NCBI GenBank assembly: GCA_029953675.1
Contig: JAMWBK010000002.1
Coordinates: 3,038,001-3,102,000 of the forward strand
DNA: 64,000 bases
Direction of reading: 5' to 3'
DNA from: Rhodosorus marinus
Lineage: Eukaryota > Rhodophyta > Stylonematophyceae > Stylonematales > Stylonemataceae
Shown here: piece after piece, positions 1 through 11,932 of the stretch
Layout of the letters: every line of letters starts with the position of its first letter
How positions within the stretch are numbered: position 1 is the stretch's first letter
Notes under the pieces: generated by a model
The model's input: only the letters and a program-made list of their open reading frames with translations
Database searches by the model: none
What the model was told of the DNA's origin: nothing
Position numbers and translations under genes: made by a program

Positions 1-745
<745 letters not shown>

Positions 746-1965
746 CTTGGTAAAACGCCTTACATTTTATGGCCTAGAAGCAAGTTCTGGGGCCGTCTTA
801 CTCGGGATTCGCTCTCGCGGCTAAGAAGTCGGGTCTAAGATTTGCAAACTAACCACTTAAAGACGAAGCACAATTCTTAACTGTTGATCCCCCAGTCCAG
901 CAAGAGGGTAATGTTATAGCATCGTCATAAGACCGTCCCTATCGCTGCACAGCTTCGTACAGCATCGGCAGCGAACATCTCAACAAAATCAAATTGGTAC
1001 GCTAGTCCACGATTACTGAGAGCTCAAACTCCGTCGACATCCAGCCGTCCACGAGAGAGGACAATCCCTTCCCAAAACTAGAATATAGCCAGGACTCATC
1101 TGGCCGCACACGCAACGTCACAATCGGGTCCCACGTTGCGCACTACGTCCAGCCTTTGAACGACCCCAAATAACAATCAAAATCTCCGTCCCATAACAAA
1201 CTGTCCCACAATTAACATAGTGGGACAGCACATGATAATAAAATACCAAAAAAAGGAAATTCTAAATAAACACAAAAAACGGAATGCTATAATTATTTCT
1301 AAACTTCAATATCCTTTACCCAACTGCCCGTACGTGTTGGAATGAAGGAAAAGTGAAAACTCTCTGATTTTAGTGGGATTTTTGAGGGTTTTGGTTAGGT
1401 GACAGTTAAAAGTGATATAAAAGAAATTATCGGAGTTGACAAAATGGACAGGGGGAGGGTTTGGAGGGAAGTGGGGGGGGGGGTTTAGGTAAATGTGGAA
1501 GATGGGGACGGTGATGTGGTGGTGAGAAGGTGGAGAGGCTTTTTGAGTAGGAAGGAGTGGATCTTGGTCTGTCTGAGTTTGGACTATGAGAATTGGAATT
1601 TAGAGATTAGTTGTTTTGTTGCCGGGGGGGGGGCGGGGGCTTGACGAGGCTGTGAGATGGTTGTTGATGAGTTGTTGGAGTGCTTTTGGGTTTGTTTGGA
1701 GGTCCGATGAGAGGTGGTATGAGGAGTTGGATGGCTGGGAAGTGGGGAATGGGTGTGCATGAGATGGGTAGAACTTGAGATTTTTAGGGGTTTAGGGAGG
1801 TTTTGTGGTGGGGTTACGGGGAAGAAATGGAGAGCGGAGGAGAGAGTGGGGCGGAACGGGTACAGATGAGTATGGAGAAGGGATCGGAGCCGAGTGTACC
1901 TTTTCTCTGGAGTTTCGGAGATGAATTTGTAGCGACGATTGCCCTGATTTCGTTGTTTAGAACGT
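746..1965. other. Intergenic; G-rich tracts
   Basis: No gene seen. Holds the 3' flank of the protease gene and the upstream region of the next gene. Guanine runs of about ten at 1477-1486 and around 1624-1632 lie in a strongly G/T-rich plus strand between 1430 and 1900. An open frame on the minus strand at 1584-1988 is low-complexity Pro/Ser/Thr/His-rich and looks like a composition artefact. Confidence 0.5.
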
Positions 1966-2959
1966 ATGTTGATGCACGACCTTCTCATCTTGCTGTTGCT
2001 CGTTTGTTTTGGGTTCTTTGTAGAGTGGTTGTTCTCCCGACTAGTTGATACTTTTTGTGGATTTGGGTTGAGGAACTTTTCTCAATGGCGGTTTAGCTTA
2101 CTCATAAGTGGTTTTCCCTTTTATTTGCAGAATATTTTATGTAACGAGAAGCCGAACAGGAAGATCTGTCAAGAAGGAATCTGCGATGTTTCTGCTGAAG
2201 TATTGGGTTTCTTTCTACTTGTTGCGGTTGGTGTTCGAGCTCCTGGAAGATTTGGCCCCCGGCCTTGAGAAGATTTTTGTTTATCAGGTTTACAAGGTTG
2301 TCTTTTTCACTGTACTATCTATCATGTCCCTGGGTGTTACAGAGCGGTTCTTCGACAAAGTCGTATCCCCGCAGATAGAAGACAGGAAAGACGAGATCGC
2401 GGCGGTCCAAGTGGAGTTTACAAACGGGAAAATGCAGCTTCACAGCTATTTAATTGACCTCGTGGAATACTCCCTGGGTTGGCTTAAGAGGAGATTCATA
2501 ATGGAAGGTGGCGATGTGAGTCTAGAACCGAGACAGATTGTCCTGGATCCAGACGAAGCTCGAGCACTGAATGGAGAGCGAGAACCTGGTAAGCAGCTGA
2601 AATTCACCTATCTGTGGGATGCTCATGGTGTCAGGAATCGATCTTCGATTAAATCTCAAGTTTGGATTTCTTTTTGTTTCGTAGGATTGCTTCCGCGACT
2701 ACCGGCGAGCTTGGAACCCGGAATCACTACGTTCTCTGGTGGTGCTGACATTGGAGCTCGCAGAGGGAGGTCTATGAGCAGCCGAACTCCCGAGGAGAGG
2801 GAGATTAGAGCTCGACTTGGTCTCAGCCTTGTTCAAGGAAAAGGCGAAGTTTCCTCAGCTCGCAAGCGTAACCAAAAGGAGCCTCAGGACAAGTACGAGA
2901 AGTTGAAGTTGCTGAGGAAGCAAATGAAGGAAGGTGCTTTCAGTCAGACATCAGACTGA
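1966..2959 (+). CDS. TB2/DP1/HVA22 (REEP-like) membrane-shaping protein
   Basis: Exons 1966-2066, 2131-2588 and 2685-2959; introns of 64 and 96 bp; 277 aa. The TB2/DP1/HVA22 domain covers about residues 15-110: a short hydrophobic N-terminus, then the splice junction gives GFGIFYVTRSRTGRS, matching the family's LYPAY-x-SYKAVK region, then KYWVSFYLLRLVFELLEDLA (counterpart of YWIVYALF) and a second hairpin helix ending FFDKVVSPQI. Family members insert as ER hairpins and shape tubular ER or act in ER-linked trafficking. The C-terminal half is charged and probably disordered, with a Lys-rich end. The 96 bp intron (GTAAGC...TTTCGTAG) is a multiple of three with no stop, so retention would only insert 32 residues. 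The start at 1966 is the first ATG in frame; an upstream exon cannot be excluded. Confidence 0.75.
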
Positions 2960-3150
2960 GGGACCCACCGCATATGATGATCGTAGTTTTACTAGTAGGA
3001 AACTCTCAATTTGTACAGATTTGCATTGATCTTCTTCAGTCGTATCTAGGCTACAAGGGTACTACGCACCAAGGTGCATACTGGTTACATTAAGGTGCTT
3101 CCTAGATGAGATAGAGGACAGCATCCCTGTGACCTAGTCAGAGACTCGTA

Positions 3151-3907
3151 CTACTCGATGGACAAGATATGGTAACCTTTGATATAGTAGGTATAAGCCA
3201 GTGATACAGTCGCAAGTGCCGATGCAAGCGTAACCACGGTTCCCATACCGTATGAGCCCTTTTGCTGGATGCTGTCGTCGAGGATGTCCATAAACGAAAG
3301 CGCATGGCGTGAATCCGGAAAAGCCTCCAAAAGACGTTGAAGGTAGTGCTTTGAACCCTATCGGGGATGCGGCGAAAGGAGAAGGAAACTTGTGTTTGTC
3401 TTCATGAAAGGTTTTGAGAACCTTCTATCTGGAGGGTGAAGCTCGTACCTCGGGATTATTCTGTCGCATGTAGCCGACTGCAATATAGAACAAGCAGCTT
3501 TCCTCGTCATAGTCGTCCTCAAGAAGACCTACATAAAGGAGAACAACTTAAAACATAAATCAAGCTTGCATCCAGTGTAGAAGACTACGACCTACCATGC
3601 AGCATCAACGTCCCTCTTTTGATCTGCTGCAAGTTTGAAGACCTCACGAGCGCCCAAGCATAGTTGAACTTGGTCTTGGATGACTGAGTCGTCTTCGCCA
3701 TCTCCTTTAGGTGCAGATCCTCATATTCCTGTCGACATTCACGATCGAAGAGAGACTCACCAAATTTAACGAGGGAGGAGACATTCCTTCTTCCCCCTCA
3801 GCAAACGAACTCAAAGGCAAATCGAGCATTACCTGAAGCTCGTGTAAGAGTTCCGCCGAATCGACAGAACGCCCGAGTCGATCTTCCTGTAAACGAGAAC
3901 TCATCAT
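3151..3907 (-). CDS. FIS1: Mitochondrial fission protein FIS1
   Basis: Four exons on the minus strand: 3833-3907, 3596-3728, 3449-3528, 3151-3357; all splice junctions keep frame and give 164 aa. The TPR-like core shows the FIS1 signature: KTKFNYAWALVRSSN (family: FEYAWCLVRSK), then IKRGTLML, then CLFYIAVGYMR (family: YVFYLAVGNYRLKEY). The C-terminal exon ends with a single hydrophobic segment, VVTLASALATVSLAYTYYI, followed by a short tail, as expected for a tail-anchored outer mitochondrial or peroxisomal membrane protein. FIS1 recruits division machinery to mitochondria and peroxisomes. No single exon encodes more than about 70 aa. Start chosen at the first of two adjacent ATGs at 3907. Confidence 0.9.
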
Positions 3908-4561
3908 TGTACGGACTCCTCAAGTAGAAACAAGACAACTTTAAGAAGGAACCCGTTCGCTGATTTCGTCTCACCTGAACAAGGGAAGATCAATTTCAGC
4001 TCACTCACAGAGTATTGTCAATCTCTCAACCTTTATCAACAGTCCCATTGCCCATACCACGGCAGGTCGCGCAAGGAGGGCCCAAACGACCACCCGCTGC
4101 TTATCGAATCAATGCTGACACCGATTCCGTGGGTATTGATTACTCTTCCTTCAATCAATATACGATCATTTCTGAGCCGAAAATGGATATTAATTTATGC
4201 ATCAGTCATTTAGCTCGGTTTCAAAAAAACCCACCGTTATCCGAAATTTGAAAATATTGAATAATGGAAATATTCTTTTCTTCCGCAAATGAATGGATGG
4301 GTTCAGAACAATGTTCGGCGGGCCAGGGTGGGAGCGGGGAGACATTAGCTGGGCCAGGACGGGATGGATGGATCGTACATGTAGGCCTTTGTAATATCGG
4401 AAGCCTCCGAGAATCCCCGTGCAAAGCTAGTATCTGATGGTCGCAGATTTTATTCTCGGTTGTTTTCGGACCAATACAACCACATTGTAACCAGCGCAAT
4501 AAATAGTTAGGAACACGTGCATTATAACGTAAGGATGGGATAAATAGCAGTCCGCTGTCGA
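3908..4561. other. Intergenic, no gene seen
   Basis: Upstream region of FIS1 and downstream flank of the decayed transposase. No coding segment supported. The motif TTGAATAATGGAAAT at about 4255 resembles the AT-rich motif repeated at 33.6-33.9 kb. Confidence 0.4.
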
Positions 4562-6728
4562 CTAGATGCCTGCGAGCTCAAAAAACTGCTTGCTGTGCAA
4601 AACTCCTTCAAGAGAGATATCGGCTAGTGTCTTGCGGTACCCGTTCCGCTCCAAACCGAGACGAGAGAAGTCAGTCTCCATCGTTGCCGTGTTTGGAAAT
4701 GTAGTTTCGATACGAGCACAGAATTCGCGCAGCATTTGGAATCGAGAGGCAAGCGGAGCTCATGCAGTTTCGAAACACACGTCGTTCTCCTTCATCGTTA
4801 TCATGTCGTCAATGAGGCTCTTCAGTTGGGGCTTCCAGACGATAGGCTAGCTGCAAAGCACTGAATTCCTGGTCAATCTGCTCAATCTCTTCACGCGAGA
4901 AGCTGCGCTTGAGGCGATGATCGTGCATCTGAAGATTCATGATGTGGGAGCGCATATCGCTGCATACGAGCTGGTGCGGCAAAACGGGGGAGTTTCTTCA
5001 GCCGCGTCGTTGATGGAATCGCGTTCAGCAATGCCCTTGGAGATTTTTCCGTCAGCAAGATGAACGAAGAGATCAGCACAACTATGCGCGAGTTTTTCCC
5101 GAGAGTTTTTTTCCATAGCATCAAGCGCAAAGAGAAACCAACGACCGTAGCCATCAATGAAAGATCTGACAGCTCTATAAGACGCCAAGAAACTCCCTCC
5201 GATTACAGCTGAAGACGCGTCCACTTGCTCCAAGTTGTGCTCATTGAGGGGCCCTAGCATCGGGCACATTTTACAGTACACTTCAACCTGCTTTCGAAGA
5301 CGTAATATGTGTTCCTCTAGCACCATCGACAGACCTTGGAGCCCGGAGAAGACGACTTGCGCCTGCTCCAGGACGTCGGCCATCACATGTAGGAGCACCC
5401 ACCAAGAATCCTCGGGAGTCCACGCCACTCCAAGTTCGATCAAGTCGCTCTGTACCTTCAGTCGATGAGGTTTGAGCCATTTGAGAACCTTGAGCATAGA
5501 CCCCCAGCGAACATCACAATACTCTGGACACTCGCCCCCCGCGCGAGCACTAGAGTTCAGCTGCCGACGCAAATAGCCCACGAGCTTGGCCAGTTTGCTA
5601 ATAAACTCTTCGTCAAAGGTTGACTCAACAACATCCTGCATCACGAGATCGAGTTGATGCAGTCCACTCCAAGCGCGAAGAACGCCGTCCGCAAGAGTGT
5701 GTTCGAGTCGCGTCGTCACTCCACGAATTGAGCCTGCTATCTTGGCATCACCATCCGTTGAGAGTCCAATCATCGAAATCTTCCAGTCAGGAAACACAGC
5801 GTCGAAAAGCTTATAGATAAGCTCTGTATGCCGTTCAAAAATGGGCAGCTCCACCAGAGGGTAGTTTCGCAACTTCCCATCAAAGTACATTCTCACGCGA
5901 ATGTCCACATACGAGCGGCCGCGATAAGTTGAGCAACAGAGCCCGATCGAGAACGCCCACACTTTTTTCCAGTATCTCCGACAGCTTTTGCAGGGAGACA
6001 GGCATACGATCCGGGCGTAGGTCGATATCACCATAGCCTCTGAGGTATTGCCGTACTCTTCTGAGCCACTCTCCTCGCGAATGACCTCAAGCAGGCGAGC
6101 AACGCAGCGGAACGAGCTACCAAGAGCGCTGAGCTTCACTGCGAGTCGGAACTGCTGCTCCAATTTGATTACCGGCAGGTGCTGATCTTGCCCTATTTCA
6201 ATATCATTAATGGCTTCATCTTCTCCTTGATTTGTGAATACGCTGAGAGCTCGCTCCTGGGTCACACCAGCGAGTTCTTCAGGATGAAAGAACAGATCTC
6301 CAAAAACGGTCTCGATAATCGTCTTTTTGACAAAAAAATGCAGCATTGTAGGGCCCCCCCAAAACATCATAGGTGTGAAGGGTATTGACAAAGGGCACTT
6401 CGTTCAGCGTGAAGAAAGCCGCGCGAGCTTCGTTTGTCTCAAGCTCCTCACACTGTGAACATTTCGTCGTATGCTGCGTGCGTATGTGTTGCGTGTAGTT
6501 GTCGGTTCGAAAGCTTCCATTATCCCAGTACCTGACCTTTTCCGTCCGCAGGCGCTTGCTGCCAACCCTTGCATCACGACCGAATATAATGCAGAACCGC
6601 AAACTACTGACATCATCTCCAATGATTAAGCCAGCTCGAGATGTGGCCTTGACCCCAAACCCGTCACAATACCTCTCAATGAACCCGCCTCCGCCTCCTT
6701 TAGACCTCGGCCCCTTCTTAGCCGCCAT
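4562..6728 (-). mobile_element. Decayed hAT-like transposase (pseudogene)
   Basis: Minus-strand remnant of a transposase with an N-terminal zinc-finger-like region and a C-terminal hAT dimerisation segment. The start at 6728 leads into a Gly/Lys-rich stretch, then a degenerate finger near 6470 (NYTQHIRTQHTTKCSQC). The core holds LSTDGDAKIAG, then WSGLHQLDLVMQ (counterpart of the catalytic CxxHxLxL region) and CDVRWGSMLKVL. The very C-terminus, in another frame, contains FPNTATMETDFSRLGLERNG, the typical hAT dimerisation signature, ending at a TAG at 4562. The reading frame must change at about 6353-6361 (a run of G on the coding strand), near 5970-6020, near 4990-5000 and near 4840-4850, and there is a TGA at 4760-4762. 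No convincing terminal inverted repeats or 8 bp target duplication were found. Layout resembles the hAT-like proteins abundant in oomycetes and some algae. Function is surely lost. Confidence 0.8.
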
Positions 6729-7398
6729 TGAACTTAATTAAGCAATGACCATTAAGCACCCCCCGTCGAAAAACTTAACCATTCCCCCTCATTCCGTAAC
6801 CACCCCCTCCCCCCATTCCCCCCCCACAAAAAAATTCGGCTTTTATCTTGATCTTCGGAAGGCTGTCCAAAGTAACACAAAATCCGACGATTTCCTGAGT
6901 TTTTTACTCGGGGGGTTGTTTACGGTTATTCCGTTTGAGAGGGAATGGAGGTTTTGTTCATGGGATTTTGGATTGTCAGAACCTGTCCGATAACCTCGTC
7001 CTGTCCGGTAAAACAAAAATGGAAAGAAAATTAGAGTAAGTGCGTCTGAATACAACACTCTGCCTGATAAAGAGGACGTGTATCGGGACACCTAGAGGAC
7101 CACTCCCCGTAACCAGAGATGTCCTCTGATGTCTTGGTGCGGTGGGTGGGTTGCACAGCGAAGCGTTTTGCACCGAAATGAGGTACTGTGGGTTTCTGGT
7201 TCCTTCATGACCTTATGGTCACCGATGAAACTCGTCCAGGTGTTGGCATGTCCTAATTGTTATATGGGGTTTCTCACTTTATTAGCTGGATTATAGACTA
7301 GATCAGTGATCCGATTAGTTGCTTGGATATCCCAGTTTCCTGGAAAGCCAAGCGTTAAAATATTAGTTTTTCTGGCTCGGCGCGAATGAGCTTGCTCG
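6729..7398. other. Intergenic, no gene seen
   Basis: C-rich tract at 6760-6830 beside the transposase start, then unremarkable sequence up to the end of the EHD-like gene. Nothing coding supported. Confidence 0.4.
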
Positions 7399-9894
7399 TC
7401 ATCTTTTGGACGGAGGTAAGAAAGAATGTGGGAGCTCATCGGGGATCGACTCTACCCCGTTCACTTTCGCGTCAGATATGACGTGCATTGCCAGCGCAAA
7501 CTCTTCGTCGTCCAGCGCCCCTCGCCCCGATATGTCAACCAGATCCCAGATTTTTCTAAGCGCCTGAGTGGGAAGACCTGAATCGACCATTATTGGCCGA
7601 ACCTATGAGACATGACGCGCGTCAGCAGCTTGTCTTCATCCCCCCCTCTCGTGGGGATTGTACATTTCTCCAACTTTACCTGCTGACCGGTGACTGTAGG
7701 AGGGTGACCGCTTGGTCCCAGCTGGTAGAAGGAATTTGTCCACTTGGTTTTGTCCGCAGCAGACACCACCCAATGGTCCTGATCAACTTCAAGGCCGGAA
7801 TCATTCTCAAAACTATCCGAAAAGGGATTTTCCGCGCTTTCTTGAATGTTCCAAGTTGCAACTTCCTCCTCAAGGTCACCATCATGTGGCATTTGTCTGT
7901 TTGCCGGTTTCATCGGTGAAACGTCACCGTCGAAGAAGTTCGTTGTTGGAGAGGCCATGTTCTCCAGTGGTCTTGGATTCGGGCTAGAATATTCATGTGG
8001 CGCCTTCGGCGTGGGCGGATTCGGTCTAGAACCCTGCCCTTGGCCGTCCTCCTTCGCCTCCAATCCTTGTATCCTCAGGATCAAGTTTGGTACGTCTCGA
8101 GTCAAGGCTACATCGCAAACGTCTACCAACCGCTGGCTTAGTGAAGGAAACTCTGATATTTCAAACCTCTCCAACTGGATTTTTTCAATCCGAAGAGAAG
8201 ACAAGTCACGAGAGAACGTTTTCAGCACTTTCAATACCACGTTCGCTGCCCACAGTTCGGATGTGTCAACTCACCCCTGCCCTGAACTTGTCCATTGAAG
8301 GGAAATCTCCAGGAGCAAGGTCGTGAAGCTTTGAGACCTTGCGATATTCCTGGTCGAGTCTGCCTACCAGTTTCTTCTGCTTCTTTTCGTGACCCCAAAG
8401 ATAGGGCATGCTGCCCCGTAAGTGAGATATTAGCAGAGCGTGCACTTTTGCGAGTCTCGCTCTCTTCACGAGTTCATTCACCTGTGCAGGACCAGGGCGT
8501 TTTGTTAGTCTTCAGTGGCTTCCTGGTATCCAGAAGCGGGAAGTAGCGACGTACTCGACGCAACGCAGCATTCCGGGGAAGACCTCGAAGATCAGAAATG
8601 AGGTCTTCTTTCTCGGCAGCAAACAGTGTTTCGTTCGTCTTCCCCGTCAGTGCTAGAGGCTGATCCCAAAAGGATCCGAGATACACACGTATTACCTCAG
8701 GGGACTTGACCACCTATGCAGAGCAATGTCAAAGAAATCAGGAGCATGGTGAGGAAAGCTAGACCCAATATTGCATCGCTTTGACTTTCAGCAAACGAAC
8801 CTTTCCCAGGGACCACATCAACGCTCCATACACCCGCATCAACTGCTGGGAATCGATCAAGTCCGCCTTGTTCAGAATAATTCTAATCTTGTCCTCATGT
8901 GACTGTTGCGAAAAATTAAGAGCATGACGGTTTAGACCGCTGTGAAGCACACAAAGTCCTCTACCGCATGAAGGCTATATGTATGCCACACCTTTAACAC
9001 TTGTAAGGTTCTCTTCAGTTCATCAGAAATATCGAGCTTATGCGCGTCAAAGAGGACGATGATTCGATCCGCTCGCTCAGCAAACCATTGCACCACCTCC
9101 TCAAAGTTGTATCCACGATCTAGTCTCTGTTTCTCGCCACTGAGGATGCCTGGAGTGTCCACAAAGTACAGCGCATCCAGTATGGGACACTTCAGCTCGG
9201 ACACCTCAAATCTGTTGAGAAACGCCGTCCCAAATCGACCAAGGGAAGAAAATGGTCGCCGAGGATCTACCGCAGCGGCGTTCCCAGGTACCGAGCGATC
9301 CGATTTCCCCTGCATGACGGCGACAAAGCGATCCGTTGTGGGCTCCGGTCCGATTCTCTGACCGGGAAAGTCTCTTTCCAGGAGATATCGTATAAACGAT
9401 GTTTTCCCCACTGAGTACTGCCCAACGAGGAGAACCATCGGCCGCGCGTCAAAGTCTCCCTCGGAAAGATCGGAGTTGTAGAACTCTGCAAACTTGAAAG
9501 CTTGCTCTAGTGGTCTGATTTTGGCGTTATATATCCGCTTTAAAGCCTCCATGATGTTCGCATTTTGTTCTCTTCTTTTCACTTCCCCTATGTCTGTAAA
9601 GTAATGACTATGCTTCTCCGGGTCTATGTTGTCGTTCCCAAGAGCCGCACGGACCCTCTGCAACCTCTTCGTTCGATCAGCCGCCTGTACGCACATATCG
9701 CAAACCCGTACAGGCTCAGCATATCCCCTCCACGGAACCGGACGCTTGGACGAGCTGCATTTCCCGCAGAATCCGCTTCCGCACATTCGGCACATGTGCC
9801 TCCCTCGAGTAAACGAAAACGCGGACGAACAGCCAGCACAGTAGTCCCCATCCGAGTCTTCCACCCACACGACCGGAACCGCAAAGTCACCCAT
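7399..9894 (-). CDS. FYVE-EHD-EH protein (EHD-family dynamin-like ATPase)
   Basis: Exons 8992-9894, 8801-8902, 8555-8713, about 8266-8481, 7680 to about 8253, 7399-7602. Start ATG at 9894. Order of domains: (1) FYVE finger, about residues 8-75, with WVED (WxxD), RGRHMCRMC (R-x-H-x-CR) and VRVCDMC (RVC), the three phosphatidylinositol-3-phosphate-binding motifs; (2) EHD GTPase-like domain with P-loop GQYSVGKTS, GPEPTTDRF, DTPGILSGEKQR and NKAD; (3) helical segment AALRR / LVKRARLAKVHALLIS / PGDFPS; (4) an acidic linker with NPF near 7800; (5) C-terminal EH domain with SGLPTQALRKIWDLVDISG and DDEEFALAMHVI. EHD proteins bind ATP and remodel endosomal membranes; the internal NPF could bind the EH domain. 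The junction near 8250-8270 is unresolved: an intron there would be under 30 nt, so this may be a sequence error or frameshift. Other junctions keep frame. Confidence 0.88.
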
Positions 9895-11019
9895 TATTCC
9901 CAAAACTTCATAAGTCTAGACAAGCCCACACATCCAAATGGCTCCCAAAGAAAAAACAACTCTCACAGTCCTCCTCAAAAGCACACCAGTTTACATCCTC
10001 CCAAAACACATTTCAAACTCTGCCGATCCATACCCAAGCATTCTTCCCTCACGAATATGCTTCTGTCCTCAGCAAAACCAAACGCACAACCTCACTCTCA
10101 GGTTCTTTATGCTCAAGTCCTCTCACATAACCCTTAGGGTTCGAATCCACCTGAATGAATCCTTGGCAGCACCTCTGCGTCTTCTTCCGGAGAGCAAGCG
10201 AAACCCATTTGCTGACAGTATGTTCATCGCTCAATCTTCACACAAATAGATCGCTGGGGTTGTCGACTTTGGCGTTGGATCAGAGCATGAGAGGAGTTGG
10301 CTTATTGATTTTTGAACTAAACGGCTTTCAGTAAAATATCCATCTGTCTCTGAGGAAGACAATAAATGCTCTGCGATCAACCCTCACAACGGATTTCGTG
10401 AACACGAGGTAGATGGATACGTGATCCTTTCAGCGTGGGTTTCACAAGACGGAAAACAGCCTTACTGATAGATCCTCACAATGGCGTGTGAAACCAACAA
10501 AATGCAATATGATAGTGGTCGTTTACCGTCCAGGTCCTCTGGATGAACCCATGGGCTGCTACTCCATCCAATGCGACGTATCAAACTTCTGCGGTCTGCT
10601 TCCAAATCTTTGTGAAGTCGTACAGCCAAAATCCCCTTCAATCTATCTTCGCAAGGGATTGTTGGGTTGTCGGTCTGAGCCTTGGACTAAACGTAGTTTT
10701 GACTCACGTGTTTTCATTACTACACCCTTCTCTCTGTGAATAAGACATAAATGCTCCACACACTCACTAACGGAGATCGGGAACATAGGATGGACCCGAT
10801 GTATGCTTGACTGGGTGGTTTTCAGTACTTTCTTCCACAAGACGGAGGAGTTAATCGATCCTGACAATACACTGTACAGTTGATAGCATAGGTGTTGGAC
10901 CAGAATACTAGACGAGTCTGACCCCACATATCCGTTAACAGTTAACCATTTACGTCGGGTTGACGGCGACCAGAAACATTTAGATTGAGAAGGTTTTGAG
11001 TTTTTAGCTGCATCCGAAT
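9895..11019. other. Intergenic; degenerate repeats, no gene seen
   Basis: Upstream region of the EHD-like gene and left flank of the tandem array. Short open frames here show no domain or splice-compatible structure. The stretch 10730-11019 has faint similarity to the array units further right. Confidence 0.4.
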
Positions 11020-11800
11020 GGACTGAGCGGAACTTATCCACGAGATCGGACGAGTAAATCTGGACTTGCAGTTTCCTGAATTGAAACCCACAACAAATCC
11101 CCATCCCAAGTGAATCCCCCCGCTGACGACCATACCCATCAGACTGAGGAGGTGGGATTTATGCACCCGGATGGGGATGGAATTGACGAATCCCTCGAGA
11201 TCGGATCAGTATATCTGTAATCTCATGTGCCTAATGCGAAACTCGCCACAATCCCCATCCTATGTGAACCTAAACGAAAACCTAAATGAACAGTGGTCAG
11301 CTCGATGGTGACCCCCAGACCTATGCTGAGAGAGGGGAGGTTGAGAGAAATTTTTGCATCCAGGTGGTGGATCGAATGGACGAATCCCTCGAGATCGGAT
11401 CAGTATATCCGTATTTTCATGTGTCTGAATCGAAGCTCACCATAAATTCCCATCCTATGTGAACCTAAACGAAAACCTAAATGAACCAGCTCGTTGATGA
11501 CGACCTGACCGATGAGGAGAGCGGAGGCGGTTGAGGGAATTTTTTTCATCCAGGTGGAGGGATCGAATGGACGAATCCCTCGGAATCGGATCAGTATATC
11601 TGTAGTTGCAGGTGTCTGAATCGAAGCTCACCACAAATCCCCATCTTAGGTTAACCTAAACGAAAACCTAGATGAACCAGCTCGGGGTGATGACGGCCAG
11701 GCCGATGCGGCTGAAAGACTGTAGGATTTTCTTGAGATTTTCTTCGGGGAGGAGAATCCGAATGGAGATTGTAATGGATAAATCTTTAGATCGGTCCTTG
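11020..11800. repeat. Tandem array, unit about 160-194 bp, about four copies
   Basis: A shared core GACGAATCCCTCGAGATCGG starts at 11185, 11379 and 11570 (spacing 194 and 191 bp); a diverged copy precedes it near 11022 and a truncated one follows near 11757. Each unit also carries CCCCATCCTATGTGAACC-like and CTAAACGAAAACCTAAATGA stretches. The array ends about 130 bp upstream of the GatB start codon, so it occupies the likely promoter region. No coding potential is conserved between copies. Confidence 0.85.
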
Positions 11801-11932
11801 TTTGGTATCGATGGGATAAAGACAGGAAGGTGTAGTGAATAGAATTTGACTAGGACGATACTTGGACTCGATCTGTGGTTCTAAGAAGCTTTTGATTGGA
11901 GATATAAAGAGCATTAGTAGCTAGTTAGGTCA

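Noticed and set aside
1584-1988. Minus-strand gene of 134 codons
   Set aside because: Low-complexity Pro/Ser/Thr/His composition produced by G/T-rich plus-strand DNA; it overlaps the REEP-like 5' end.
10125-10160. tRNA T-arm-like GGGTTCGAATCC
   Set aside because: The stem does not pair over five bases and no acceptor, D or anticodon arm is found nearby.
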